Shown one piece after another: positions 1 through 7,825 of a stretch of 64,000 nucleotides of DNA. Numbering within the stretch: the stretch's first letter is position 1; every line of letters begins with the position of its first letter. Origin of the DNA: Polyangia bacterium. GTDB taxonomy: Bacteria > Myxococcota_A > Polyangia > Polyangiales > Sandaracinaceae. Where the stretch lies: the NCBI GenBank assembly GCA_030426845.1, contig JAUHXR010000002.1:18716-82715 (forward strand), given 5' to 3'. The notes under the pieces were generated by a model that was given only the letters and a program-made list of their open reading frames with translations, was not told the origin of the DNA and made no database searches. The position numbers and the translations under genes were made by a program.

Positions 1-1154
1 TACCCGGCGAGCGCGGTGATCGTCGTGTCGACCTCGGCCTTGCCGGCGCCGCCGGTGTCCTGCCACACGCCCTGGGTCACATGGATCCCGTCGGACTCCG
101 CAGCCCTGCGCATCTCGCGCAGGACGTCGGTCCCCCTCTTCTGCATCGAGATCAGGTCGTCGACCCAAAGCTCCCCGTCCTTGCAGAGCGAGACCCGCAC
201 GCCCCGCGTCCAGTCGGGATCGGGGTGGTCCTTCGTCGGCTCGCTCGCGGCGCGGTCCCAGAACCTCACGGTCGCGACCGGAGGCGAGGGCGGCTCGTCC
301 ACGATCTTGAAGTCGTCGCGCTTGAAGACCTTCCCCGCGGCCGCGCGCGTTCGCCAGTTCCCCTTCTCGAGCCGCTCGCGCTCGACGCGGCCGAGCGCCT
401 GCAGGTTGCCGATGTACTCAGGGTTCGCGGCGAGGAGCGCGGCGTTGTCGGTGACGAGGGACGGGATGAAAGTGAGCGACCGAGGCATGGAGTCGGGCGC
501 GGCGAGGCGCGCCTCCTTCTCGCTCGCAAACCACCGCATCTCGTCGCCCGATCGGACGAACCACCGCAGCACGCCCGCGCGCTCGGGGATCGGGAAGCCG
601 TCCTCGCCGATCCACCAGTCGATCAGCGTGGCGATGAAGCTGTCCGGGTCGGGGTTGCAGGTGAGCCGCATGTAGGGCCGCACGCCGCACGTCGATCGGA
701 GCCGGCCGAACAGGTACCAGACCTGCGAGGCGGTGAAGTGCGTCGCCTCGTCGAAGCCGATGAACGCGTACTGCTGCCCTTGGTGCGCGAAGCGATCGGA
801 CTCCCGCTGGAGGTGGCGGAACTGGATCCGTGCGTCGGGCTCGAAGCGCCAGTCGAGGATGTGACCGCCGCGCGCGCGGCCGCCGAAGGTCCGGTAGAAC
901 GTCCCGCCGGGGAGCCCAGATCCGTGCGACTCGTCCCAGAGGCCGCCGCCCCCGGTGAGCTCAGGGGAGGTTCGCCGGAAGAGCACAGCGCGGTAGCCCG
1001 GCACGTGGCTCCACTTCACCGCCTCGTAGAGCAACGCGAAGCTCTTGCCGCCGCCCGCGCCCCCGCCGAAAACGCAGATGTCCGCCTCACACCGGGCGAA
1101 CTCGGTCTGGGGTCCGGCCTGGGGCCCGATCGGCGGCGGAGCGTCGATCGCCAT
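1..1154 (-). CDS. Phage terminase large subunit (3' part missing at the window edge)
   Basis: This is the ATPase/nuclease that packages DNA into the procapsid. From the ATG at 1154 the frame stays open to the left edge (about 384 codons). Residues 30-38 form a Walker A motif (GGGAGGGKS). Further on come an IGFDEA Walker B-like motif and the start of the RNase H-like nuclease domain (VRFWDRA). The C-terminus is cut by the window. The start lies 7 nt after the small terminase stop, the usual order small then large. Family assignment rests on these motifs and the neighbour. Confidence 0.9.
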   Translation of the reverse strand, partial: MAIDAPPPIGPQAGPQTEFARCEADICVFGGGAGGGKSFALLYEAVKWSHVPGYRAVLFRRTSPELTGGGGLWDESHGSGLPGGTFYRTFGGRARGGHILDWRFEPDARIQFRHLQRESDRFAHQGQQYAFIGFDEATHFTASQVWYLFGRLRSTCGVRPYMRLTCNPDPDSFIATLIDWWIGEDGFPIPERAGVLRWFVRSGDEMRWFASEKEARLAAPDSMPRSLTFIPSLVTDNAALLAANPEYIGNLQALGRVERERLEKGNWRTRAAAGKVFKRDDFKIVDEPPSPPVATVRFWDRAASEPTKDHPDPDWTRGVRVSLCKDGELWVDDLISMQKRGTDVLREMRRAAESDGIHVTQGVWQDTGGAGKAEVDTTITALAG

Positions 1155-1161
1155 CGCAGGC

Positions 1162-1626
1162 TCACCCACCCCCAACGACCTCCGGAGCCGGGCCGCGACC
1201 GTTCCCGACCCAGTTCACGATCTGGACCTGCACCGCGCTGGCGTCCTTCGCGTCGCCAGGGTCGTCGCCCGCGCCCGCGCGCCCCCAATCCCCATCGAGC
1301 CGCGCGGCGAGCTCGATCGCCCGAACGCGGTCCGCGTCCTTGGCCTCACCGTCCTCGGCGATCTTGGCGAGGATCTCGAGCTTGCGGGCGAGCTTCATCA
1401 CCGCCACGCCCTCGCGCTCCGCGATCTCCGCGCCCTCGGCGCGCAGCTGCGCGATGCGCGCCTTGACGCGCCGATCCCGCATGAGCTTCGAGGCTCGAAC
1501 GGCGAGCGTCTTCTCGTCGCCCGCGTAGCCGGCCGCCTTCGCGGCGCGCCACCCCGCGCCTGTCGATCCGCCGAGGCGCACGCGCTCCGCGCAGAACCGC
1601 TGCATGAGGCGGGTCATCCCGCTCAC
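1162..1626 (-). CDS. Phage terminase small subunit
   Basis: A 154-aa protein of the Terminase_2 type. The N-terminal part contains the helix-turn-helix pattern typical of that family (KAAGY around residues 30-34, then SKLMRDRRVKARI), which binds the packaging site on phage DNA. A basic, Gly-rich tail follows. It starts with GTG, overlapping the upstream stop by 4 nt; an in-frame ATG lies three codons later and is an alternative start. It is directly upstream of the large terminase. Confidence 0.85.
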   Translation of the reverse strand: MSGMTRLMQRFCAERVRLGGSTGAGWRAAKAAGYAGDEKTLAVRASKLMRDRRVKARIAQLRAEGAEIAEREGVAVMKLARKLEILAKIAEDGEAKDADRVRAIELAARLDGDWGRAGAGDDPGDAKDASAVQVQIVNWVGNGRGPAPEVVGGG

Positions 1627-1844
1627 GGCGCGTTACCCCCGCGGGGGATCTTACCCGCTGTGTGAGTCCGACGAGCCGGGGGGACGGCGGAAGCCTGCCT
1701 GACCCGGGGGGGAGGGTCAGTGCGCGACCACGCCTCCTTGACGCGGCGACCGAGGAGCTCTCTGCAGACGTCCCGCGCCTCCTCGTCGGTGAGCCTCTCC
1801 ACGCCGAGGATGACGCGGGCGATGGCTTCGTTCGCGAGCGTCAT
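1623..1844 (-). CDS. Small phage protein, unknown function
   Basis: A 73-aa protein starting at the ATG that overlaps the upstream lipoprotein stop (ATGA). The N-terminal half is a predicted amphipathic helix pair (IARVILGVERLTDEEARDV) and the tail is basic and Pro/Arg-rich. It lies immediately upstream of terminase small subunit, overlapping it by 4 nt. I do not recognise the family. Confidence 0.6.
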   Translation of the reverse strand: MTLANEAIARVILGVERLTDEEARDVCRELLGRRVKEAWSRTDPPPRVRQASAVPPARRTHTAGKIPRGGNAP

Positions 1845-2161
1845 GGGTCCCCCGGATCGCAGAGGCACGCGACCTCGCGAAGCACGCGCTCGTCCATCCA
1901 GCAACGGTCGACCGCCGCGTGGAACTCGGTGGCGGGGCAGTCGAGGTACCCACCCCGGTTGCCGCACCACGAGAGCTCGTTCTCGAGGCAGCGCCCGAAG
2001 TGCTCGTCCTCGCACGACTGCCGCTCCTCGCTCGCGCACGCCGCGCCGCCGCCCGCGGCTCGGCACTCGTTGATGGTCTCCGCCCCGTCGCATGCACGCT
2101 CGTGAGTCGCAGCGCACGCGGTGAGCGAGAGGAGCCAGAGGGCAAACGTTGCCCGCTTCAT
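1841..2161 (-). CDS. Cys-rich phage lipoprotein
   Basis: A 106-aa protein with a lipoprotein signal peptide: basic start (MKRA), hydrophobic stretch, and lipobox LTAC with the lipidated Cys near residue 16. The mature part is short and holds ten further cysteines, suggesting up to five disulfide bonds outside the cytoplasm. It overlaps both neighbours by 4 nt, so it is expressed with the replication/packaging operon rather than from an obvious separate promoter. Possible roles are superinfection exclusion or an outer-membrane lysis factor; neither is shown by the sequence. Confidence 0.75.
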   Translation of the reverse strand: MKRATFALWLLSLTACAATHERACDGAETINECRAAGGGAACASEERQSCEDEHFGRCLENELSWCGNRGGYLDCPATEFHAAVDRCWMDERVLREVACLCDPGDP

Positions 2162-2457
2162 CGACGACCTCCCACGCGCTTGACGACCTGCCTCACCGCG
2201 GCGGCGTACAGCGGCACCGCGTAGTCGAGGCGCGGCTTACCTCCGGCGATGCTGACGCGCGCGAGCAAGAGCAGCTCGTCATCGGTCGCTCGCAGGTGCG
2301 CGCGGACCTCGGGGTGTGAGACCGCGACGTAGGGGCCGCCCAGCCCATCGAGAACCTCGGCGCGCGCTCGGCGCCCATCGATCATGCGCGCGTCGAACTC
2401 CAGCCCGAGCAGCGCGCGGACGAGGGCGCGGCCGAGCCTCTCCTCAGCGCCCGTCAC
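2158..2457 (-). CDS. Phage protein of unknown function
   Basis: A 99-aa protein starting at GTG within a GTGA overlap with the upstream gene. The sequence is mixed alpha/beta without transmembrane segments or Cys motifs. It is encoded in the DnaC-to-terminase stretch of the operon and ends in an ATGA overlap with the lipoprotein gene. Not recognised. Confidence 0.6.
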   Translation of the reverse strand: MTGAEERLGRALVRALLGLEFDARMIDGRRARAEVLDGLGGPYVAVSHPEVRAHLRATDDELLLLARVSIAGGKPRLDYAVPLYAAAVRQVVKRVGGRR

Positions 2458-2714
2458 CGGCCGCCCCCGACGCACATGAAGACCGCCTCGAGCTTCCCCG
2501 TCTCCCGGTTGCGCGCCTCGCACACGACCTCGCGCGGCCTCCCGTCGGGCACGCGCGTCCACGGGGTCTGACGCCGCAGGTCGTCCGCCCGGAGGCGACG
2601 GTCGAGGGCCTGCTCCTCGGCAGCGGTCGGGCCCGTCCACGGCGCGCGCCGACGCCGCTGGTGCCGCTCGTCGTTCGCGAGGGCTCGGGCCAGGTCGATG
2701 GCGGTCGCGGTCAT
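2454..2714 (-). CDS. Phage protein of unknown function
   Basis: An 86-aa protein starting at an ATG that overlaps the stop of the DnaC-like gene. It has an Arg-rich middle and a C-terminal segment with two cysteines (VVCEARN, FMCVGGG). No known domain is evident. Its position right after the helicase loader could mean a replication accessory role, but this rests only on context. Confidence 0.6.
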   Translation of the reverse strand: MTATAIDLARALANDERHQRRRRAPWTGPTAAEEQALDRRLRADDLRRQTPWTRVPDGRPREVVCEARNRETGKLEAVFMCVGGGR

Positions 2715-3382
2715 CGGACCGGCCTTGAGCGCAGGCTCTGCTCGACTGGCAGGGACCGCAGGATGGCGATGCCGTGCTCGTCGCTCCCGCGGCCGAGACG
2801 GTCGAGCGTGCGGTCGTCGTACCTCGCGACGAGCCGCGCGGGGTCGAGGTTCGAGAGCAGCATCGTGCGGCGCGGCAGGCGCTGCCTCGCATCGATGATG
2901 TCCTGCAGCATGTCGGCCGCGTCGCCCTGGCCTCGCTCGCTCCCGAGCTCGTCAATGACGAGGAGCTCGCACGAGCGCGCGGCCCGGTACGCGTCGCGCT
3001 CGCGCACCGTGGTGCCGAGCATCAGCTCCTCGAGGTCGCGGGCGCGGTAGTAGCGCCCTGGGAGCCGCGCGAGCGCCCACCCGGCCGCGACGGTCTTCCC
3101 GCCGCCGGGGCGGCTCAGGAGCACCAGCGCGGGCCGCGACGACAGCAACCAGCCGCGGGTGAGCTGGAGCGCCCGCGTGTCGAGCATCTCGTTCGCGACG
3201 ATGGCCTTCTCGCCGTCGGAGTCGAGGCGCTCCGATACCCCCGACGCATCGAGCAGCCGCTTGCGCTGTCGGGTGACCTCCTCGGTCTCCCAGGCCTGGA
3301 ACTCCTCCTCGCTCACCGCGAAGGTCCTCGCGCGGTCGATGACCGCCGAGAGCGCGTCGTCCAGCTTCGCCAGGTCACCCAT
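2711..3382 (-). CDS. DnaC/IstB-like helicase loader ATPase
   Basis: A 223-aa AAA+ ATPase. It has Walker A RPGGGKT at residues 91-97, Walker B LLVIDE at about 140-145, a sensor-1 type segment (MLLSNLD) and a C-terminal Arg cluster (RTLDRLGRG) typical of DnaC/IstB proteins. Phage loaders of this type place the replicative helicase on DNA opened by an O-like initiator. The start overlaps the stop of the adjacent O-like gene by 8 nt, the classical O-P/initiator-loader order. IstB of insertion sequences is excluded because no transposase is nearby. Confidence 0.85.
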   Translation of the reverse strand: MGDLAKLDDALSAVIDRARTFAVSEEEFQAWETEEVTRQRKRLLDASGVSERLDSDGEKAIVANEMLDTRALQLTRGWLLSSRPALVLLSRPGGGKTVAAGWALARLPGRYYRARDLEELMLGTTVRERDAYRAARSCELLVIDELGSERGQGDAADMLQDIIDARQRLPRRTMLLSNLDPARLVARYDDRTLDRLGRGSDEHGIAILRSLPVEQSLRSRPVR

Positions 3383-4376
3383 GCCGCACCTCCTCCGTCG
3401 GGATGTCCGCGTCTCCGAAGCTCAGGGGCGCCGTCGTCGGGTCGCCCTTGAGGATCACGCTCTCGCTCTCGCCGCCTCGGCCGCGTTGGCGGCCGCGCTT
3501 CGTCCACGGCTTGCCGCCCGAGACCTTCGACGCGACGAACTTCCGCCACGAGTTCGCCGAGCGGATGTCGACCACGGCGAGCCACTCCCGAGCCCAGCCG
3601 TCGAGCACGACGTTCACGTCGAGGCCTCGCTTGGAGGCCCACGCGTCGGCCTCGTGACCGACCTCGACGTGGAGCGGGCGGTCGGTCTCGCGACCGCGGT
3701 ACTCGCCACCGTCGCTCTCGATCGCTCGCTTCATCGCCCCCGACGACGCCACGACGAGGTCGCTCGTCCGCTGCATGTCGATCACGTCCTGAGGCGGACG
3801 GGGGGTAGGGGGGGGATCCTGATCCTGATCCTGATCCTGATCCTCCCCGCAGAGCCGGATCCCCTTCGGAGGGGCTTCGCGCCTAGTTTGATGCCCCTCC
3901 GAAGGGGCATCGTGTTTCGACGGATGCCCCTTCGAAGGGGCATCGGGTCCCGGCGTGCCCATGGCCGCTTCGTCAGGGAACCAGTCCGCGTACTTGGCCC
4001 AGAAGCGCCCCACGAACGGGTGGTCCTCGTAGGTTTCGACCAGCTTGCGGATCGACCCGCGACGCTTGTCGCCCGCCTTGAGCGAGCGCCCCACCTCGAC
4101 CCGGAGCATGTTCGGGACCCACGCGAGCTCGTCCTCCTCGTCGACGAACGCGAACCCGGCCTCCTCGATGCGCGCCAGCGCCCGCCGGACCTCGTCCTCG
4201 GACTGACCAGTGTGCGCGGAGATGGTCGGGACGTTGACGTGGTAGAGGCCCGTCATCGTCGCGTTCGGCGCGGTCGCGAGGTAGAGCGCCACGACCTGCG
4301 CCACGGGGTCTCCGCGGAGGCGCTTGCCGCTTCCGCGGATCCACAGCATCGGGCTCACCTTCCGGTAGTCCTGCAC
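3375..4376 (-). CDS. O-like phage replication initiator
   Basis: A 333-aa protein starting at GTG, with its first base shared with the preceding stop (TAGTG). The N-terminal half (about 1-130) looks like the winged-helix region of phage replisome organisers (SGKRLRGD, GLYHV, EEAGF). The middle (about residues 138-190) has three 11-aa repeats of the D-A-P-S-(K/E)-G-H type and a DQDQDQDQ run. The C-terminal part carries a Trp-rich helix (WAREWL, SWRKF) and a basic tail. It sits immediately upstream of the DnaC-like loader. The repeats correspond to palindromic DNA iterons, as in phages whose origin lies within the initiator gene. Confidence 0.75.
   Translation of the reverse strand: MQDYRKVSPMLWIRGSGKRLRGDPVAQVVALYLATAPNATMTGLYHVNVPTISAHTGQSEDEVRRALARIEEAGFAFVDEEDELAWVPNMLRVEVGRSLKAGDKRRGSIRKLVETYEDHPFVGRFWAKYADWFPDEAAMGTPGPDAPSKGHPSKHDAPSEGHQTRREAPPKGIRLCGEDQDQDQDQDPPPTPRPPQDVIDMQRTSDLVVASSGAMKRAIESDGGEYRGRETDRPLHVEVGHEADAWASKRGLDVNVVLDGWAREWLAVVDIRSANSWRKFVASKVSGGKPWTKRGRQRGRGGESESVILKGDPTTAPLSFGDADIPTEEVRHG
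3815..3844. repeat. (GATCCT)5 tandem repeat in the replication gene
   Basis: Five exact copies of the hexamer GATCCT stand next to a G-rich run (3801-3815). On the coding strand they encode alternating Asp and Gln. They lie 14 nt from the palindromic iterons and contain repeated GATC, the site of Dam-type methylation; the phage encodes its own Dam-type enzyme. Confidence 0.9.
3858..3944. repeat. Three palindromic iterons, putative phage replication origin
   Basis: Three copies of a near-identical palindrome lie at 3858-3878, 3890-3911 and 3923-3944. The last is a perfect 22-bp palindrome: GATGCCCCTTC followed directly by its reverse complement. The second has one mismatch and the first is slightly diverged. 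They are spaced 32-33 bp apart, about three helical turns, so all present the same face. They lie inside the initiator gene, which is where lambda-type phages keep their origin. They also encode an 11-aa protein repeat, so protein-level selection is an alternative explanation. Confidence 0.6.
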
Positions 4377-5638
4377 TACTCCTCCTCGTCTCCCAGCGGG
4401 GCCCACAATCGCGACCGATGTCGACCGGAAGTCCAGCCGACCCTCTTCCATCCGAGATGCGCGAGCGCCTGACCGACGTACCCGGCAACAGCGCTAGGCG
4501 TGGCGCCCCATAGCGCCTGCACTCGCACCAGGTCCTCGCTTCGAGCGATCGCCGACACTACAGCTGAGTCGGACGCGGCAACGGACGCCCGAACGGCGTC
4601 GAAGACGTCTTCCTTCAGCGTCCGGCCCTCGGCCTTCATCCGAGATGTTCGCGCGCGCAGTTCACTCCATCGCCTTTGGCGGTCGGCGGCTTCGTCGGCT
4701 GCTCGCTGCGCTCGATCGGCCGCCTCCGCCTCTTCGCGAACTAGTCGGCCTACGATGTCGGCGGCCGTTCTCATCAGCCGCGGCTGGTCGCTGGCCCCTA
4801 TCGCCACTTGGGTGGCGAGACTGATCGCAAGATCGGCAGATCCCAGGCGTTCGGCGCAGAGCGCCGCATTGAAGAGGCTCTCCCACTTGGCTGCCGAGTC
4901 GGCGGTCCTCTGAAACAAATGAAGTGCTCGGTCGAACCACCCGACTTCGAAACAAGCAAGACCTTCCATGAAGGCTGCTTGCACATCAAATGCAAGGTTT
5001 CGCGATGCCAGTAGGTGGGAGGCCGCCTCTTCGTATGCGCCTCTGTTGTAGGCATCGATACCCTTCTCGTGGAGTTGCTGGCGACGCCTGTGTCTTTCCT
5101 CGATTGTCAGTGACTCTGCCTCGCGTTGCTCCCGCAGTCGTCGAAGCACGCCGAAGAAGTATCTAGCTTTCCCCGAGTAGGTCAGGTCCCTCTTCCGAGC
5201 AACGGCTTCCATCCCCTGGGCCAAGTGCTCCGGCGACTCTTCAATAACGAGTCGCGGTAGAGCTCCCTCTACGGTCCGCGGTGTGCGCCCGCCAACGATG
5301 TGCGACCACATCTCCATCGCCCTCCCGACCATGGCATCGACCATTCGGGCCCTATCCGCCTGTGCGTTTGCCAGGGCCGCCGCGTCCTCGGCCCTAGACA
5401 CCGCCTCGTCCAACGGGACCATGCTGGGATGAGACTCGTGAAGATGTACGTTTGATTTGCCGAGGTTGCACCGGTCACACGACGTGACCAGGTTGGCCGG
5501 GTCGTCTGAGCCGCCCCTGGATGACGGAATGATGTGGTCGACGTGGAGCTGAGCGTCGTTAGCGGTGGCGCCGCAATAGACGCACCGAAACCCGTCGCGC
5601 TTCAGCACCTCAAACCGAACTCGCTGGCTTACGGCCAT
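4376..5638 (-). CDS. HNH endonuclease fused to TPR-like repeats
   Basis: A 420-aa protein starting at the ATG at 5638. Residues 8-62 form a full HNH domain with CxxC (19-22), HxDH (32-35), Asn49 and CxxC (54-57), so it should bind metal and cut DNA. A helical region follows; about 170-300 has TPR-like helices (GIDAYNRGAYEEAA, ACFEVGWFDRAL), then a charged coiled coil. Base composition is clearly less GC-rich than the neighbours, especially 4880-5150, and it has a 28-nt gap upstream instead of the usual overlap. This suggests a separately acquired cargo gene. It could be a defence or superinfection gene. Confidence 0.75.
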   Translation of the reverse strand: MAVSQRVRFEVLKRDGFRCVYCGATANDAQLHVDHIIPSSRGGSDDPANLVTSCDRCNLGKSNVHLHESHPSMVPLDEAVSRAEDAAALANAQADRARMVDAMVGRAMEMWSHIVGGRTPRTVEGALPRLVIEESPEHLAQGMEAVARKRDLTYSGKARYFFGVLRRLREQREAESLTIEERHRRRQQLHEKGIDAYNRGAYEEAASHLLASRNLAFDVQAAFMEGLACFEVGWFDRALHLFQRTADSAAKWESLFNAALCAERLGSADLAISLATQVAIGASDQPRLMRTAADIVGRLVREEAEAADRAQRAADEAADRQRRWSELRARTSRMKAEGRTLKEDVFDAVRASVAASDSAVVSAIARSEDLVRVQALWGATPSAVAGYVGQALAHLGWKRVGWTSGRHRSRLWAPLGDEEE

Positions 5639-5666
5639 GACACCTCCATGGCGGCAAGAGTAGGTG

Positions 5667-6602
5667 TCACGGCGCCCACCCGTCACCCCGACGCAGCGGT
5701 CCGAGGACCGCGCCGTACGCCTCGAAACGGGCGGCGAAGACGCTCGGCTCTTCGCCCGCGTAGAAGAACGCCTGGCCCTGCCTCGTGCCCCTCACGGGCT
5801 TGCCCGTGGCGTCGAGGAACGGGATCCGGCCATCGGTTAGGCAGACCGGGAACCGACGCAGCAGCTCCTGACACCAGTCGGTGTCCGTCGTGTTGTTCAC
5901 GAGCACGATGCCCGCGACGAGCGCGCCGGACTCGTACGCCTCCACGAACCGCGTGGTGAAGCGCTCGACCAGCGGCGAGGAGTAGGGCGGGTTGAGCCAC
6001 ACCCGGCCGGCCCACGCCTTCGACAGGCCGTCGTCGGCCGCCGTGTAGAACGTCTTCGCGCGGACGAACCGCTGCGCCCCCACGTTGCTCGCCGGGTCGA
6101 GGTCGATCTCCCCGAGCACCTCGCGAGCCGCCTCGAGGTACTTCGGCGGCGTGCCCCAGGAGTCACCGTCGTAGTCGGGCGCGTCGCTCGTCGCGCGGAT
6201 GGTGCCCGCGGTCGTGAGGCGCTCGCCCTTCTCCCGGATCACGGCGACGTGGTGATCGAAGTCGTCCTCGGGAACGCTCGCGAGCTTCTGCCACCGCGAG
6301 GACTGATCCTTCGAGATGCCCAGGTCCTCGAGCGAAACGCTCGCATCGTCCGACCGTTTCCGCCGGCCCGGCCTGAGAACCGCGCTGCACAGCTCCCCGA
6401 GGCGGCGCTCCGCCCGGAGCGCGATCTCGGCCGCGTCCTGCTGAGCGTCGAGCGCTGCCCCGCGGGACCGGTGGTAGACCTCGATCGCGCGGGCGCGGTC
6501 ACGGATCGACCGGACGTCGTCGAGGTTCTTGCAGCGCGCCAGCCACGCCGCCGCGCGCTCGACGTCGAGCCGGTCACCGTCCTCTCGGAGAGCGAGGGTC
6601 AC
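5667..6602 (-). CDS. Phage DNA N6-adenine methyltransferase (Dam type)
   Basis: A 311-aa protein starting at GTG in a GTGA overlap. The C-terminal two-thirds matches the phage Dam family: SWGTPP at about 148-153, DLDPASN at about 167-173, and the catalytic NPPY at 204-207. It would transfer methyl groups from S-adenosylmethionine to adenine, likely in GATC. The N-terminal 140 residues are a helical extension with a HTH-like segment (LGISKDQSSRWQKL) resembling ParB-type DNA-binding regions. It may protect phage DNA or mark the origin. Confidence 0.85.
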   Translation of the reverse strand: MTLALREDGDRLDVERAAAWLARCKNLDDVRSIRDRARAIEVYHRSRGAALDAQQDAAEIALRAERRLGELCSAVLRPGRRKRSDDASVSLEDLGISKDQSSRWQKLASVPEDDFDHHVAVIREKGERLTTAGTIRATSDAPDYDGDSWGTPPKYLEAAREVLGEIDLDPASNVGAQRFVRAKTFYTAADDGLSKAWAGRVWLNPPYSSPLVERFTTRFVEAYESGALVAGIVLVNNTTDTDWCQELLRRFPVCLTDGRIPFLDATGKPVRGTRQGQAFFYAGEEPSVFAARFEAYGAVLGPLRRGDGWAP

Positions 6603-6922
6603 GCCGCAGACCTCCCGAGCCGGCGCGAGAGCCCGTCGAGGATCCGGTCGACGTCCGCGAGCTCGTGGACGTAGCCGGAGTGCCAGCCGCGCACGAGGCG
6701 GTGCGCCTTGCCCTCGCTCCACTTCACGCGGTCCTCCTCGCCCACCCGGATGAAGAGCCGCACGTGCGCGGGCGCGGCCGCGGCGGGCCGTGCGAGGACG
6801 AGCACATCGCGCTCGGGCTCGTCCTCGAGTCGGATCGCGGCGCGCTCCTCGACGTCGAGCACGTCGGGCGCGGGCATCGCCCATCGCGACCTCATGCCGG
6901 CGATCGCCTCCTCGGGGGTCAC
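6599..6922 (-). CDS. Phage protein of unknown function
   Basis: A 107-aa protein with a GTG start chosen because it forms the GTGA overlap with the preceding stop; longer versions would run well into the upstream gene. It has an alpha/beta central part (VRLFIRVGEE) and a helical C-terminus. Not recognised. Confidence 0.6.
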   Translation of the reverse strand: MTPEEAIAGMRSRWAMPAPDVLDVEERAAIRLEDEPERDVLVLARPAAAAPAHVRLFIRVGEEDRVKWSEGKAHRLVRGWHSGYVHELADVDRILDGLSRRLGRSAA

Positions 6923-7119
6923 GACGCGAGCTCCATCGCGAAGCCGCGCGCGGTGAAGCACCGCGGGCAGGTCCAGCCCTGAACCACGGCGGCCGCCTCG
7001 TCGTTGCGGAGGTCGCGCACCGGGATCGCGGCGAAGACGCGCTCCTCGCTCGGGTGGCGCGGGCAGCGGCCCGCGACCTCGCCGGCGGGCGGGTCGATGC
7101 GGTAGCGGTCGAGGCTCAT
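6919..7119 (-). CDS. Small phage zinc-ribbon-like protein
   Basis: A 66-aa protein starting at an ATG in an ATGA overlap. It carries CPRH and a later CPRCF motif, giving three Cys plus His that could bind one zinc ion. Such small treble-clef proteins are common in phage early operons. No specific function can be assigned. Confidence 0.6.
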   Translation of the reverse strand: MSLDRYRIDPPAGEVAGRCPRHPSEERVFAAIPVRDLRNDEAAAVVQGWTCPRCFTARGFAMELAS

Positions 7120-7214
7120 CGGCGGCCGCCTTCCCAGGTGAGCCACGCGAGGACGAGCACCGGCGACATGAGCAGCGCGCCGTGCACGAACGCAGTGATC
7201 AGCTCGTCGATCAT
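7116..7214 (-). CDS. 32-aa single-pass membrane peptide
   Basis: A very small protein (32 aa) that is mostly one hydrophobic helix (ITAFVHGALLMSPVLVLAWL) with an acidic N-terminus and a Gly-Arg-Arg end. It is supported by ATGA overlaps with both neighbours. It may be a lysis accessory or a membrane-signalling peptide. Confidence 0.5.
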   Translation of the reverse strand: MIDELITAFVHGALLMSPVLVLAWLTWEGGRR

Positions 7215-7825
7215 CGCGACTCCCGCGCCGGCACGAACGTGCCGCTCGCCAATCGGAGACGTGCGCGCGCGAGCTCCTCCTTTGACCGGCTCGCGACAGC
7301 GCCCGGTACGTGCCTCCACGTGCGGCCGGTCACCGCTCGTTGGGCCGTCTGCTGGCTCACCCCGAAACGCCGACCAACTTCACGCTGGGTCAGCCCCTCG
7401 CCGTAGAGCCGCCGCATCTCGCGGACCGTTGACTCGGTCAGCTTCGCTTCCGGCTTGCGAGAGCCCCGGGGCATCGTCCCATGGACGATGCTGTCCGCCA
7501 TGTTCGCCATCCTCGTCGCCCAGCGAAGATTGGAGACCCGGTTGTTGGTCTTGTCGCCGTCGTTGTGGGCGACATCGTGGCCCTCAAGGGCCGGCCCGAG
7601 GAACGCGAGGGCGACGAGACGATGCACTCGTCTCCACGTACATCGCCCGTCGCGGTAGAGGCCGACACCTCGATACGGGCTGCCAGTTGGGGTCAGGATC
7701 CGGCCTCGGAGGCGACGCGCATGCCGACCGTGACCAGACGTGCGCTCGAGGCTTCGCACGCGCCCGGCGCTGGACACCTCGTAGAGCCCCTCGAACTCCG
7801 GAACGGGACGCCACTCCTCGATCAC
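7211..7825 (-). CDS. NUMOD4-HNH homing endonuclease
   Basis: A 204-aa protein starting at GTG (GTGA overlap). The N-terminus is a NUMOD4 motif (FEGLYEVSSAGRVRSL). An HNH_3 domain follows (RVHRLVALAFLG, then HNDGDKTNNRVSNLRW), and a C-terminal HTH with TQREVGRRFGVSQQTA binds DNA. Free-standing homing endonucleases of this type spread between phages by cutting recipient genomes that lack them. Here it sits between a lytic enzyme candidate and a small membrane gene and respects the overlap scheme, so it may be domesticated. Confidence 0.85.
   Translation of the reverse strand: MIEEWRPVPEFEGLYEVSSAGRVRSLERTSGHGRHARRLRGRILTPTGSPYRGVGLYRDGRCTWRRVHRLVALAFLGPALEGHDVAHNDGDKTNNRVSNLRWATRMANMADSIVHGTMPRGSRKPEAKLTESTVREMRRLYGEGLTQREVGRRFGVSQQTAQRAVTGRTWRHVPGAVASRSKEELARARLRLASGTFVPARESR

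Noticed and set aside
2711..3382. DnaC-like gene as IstB of an insertion sequence
   Set aside because: No IstA transposase or terminal repeats; it overlaps a phage replication gene.
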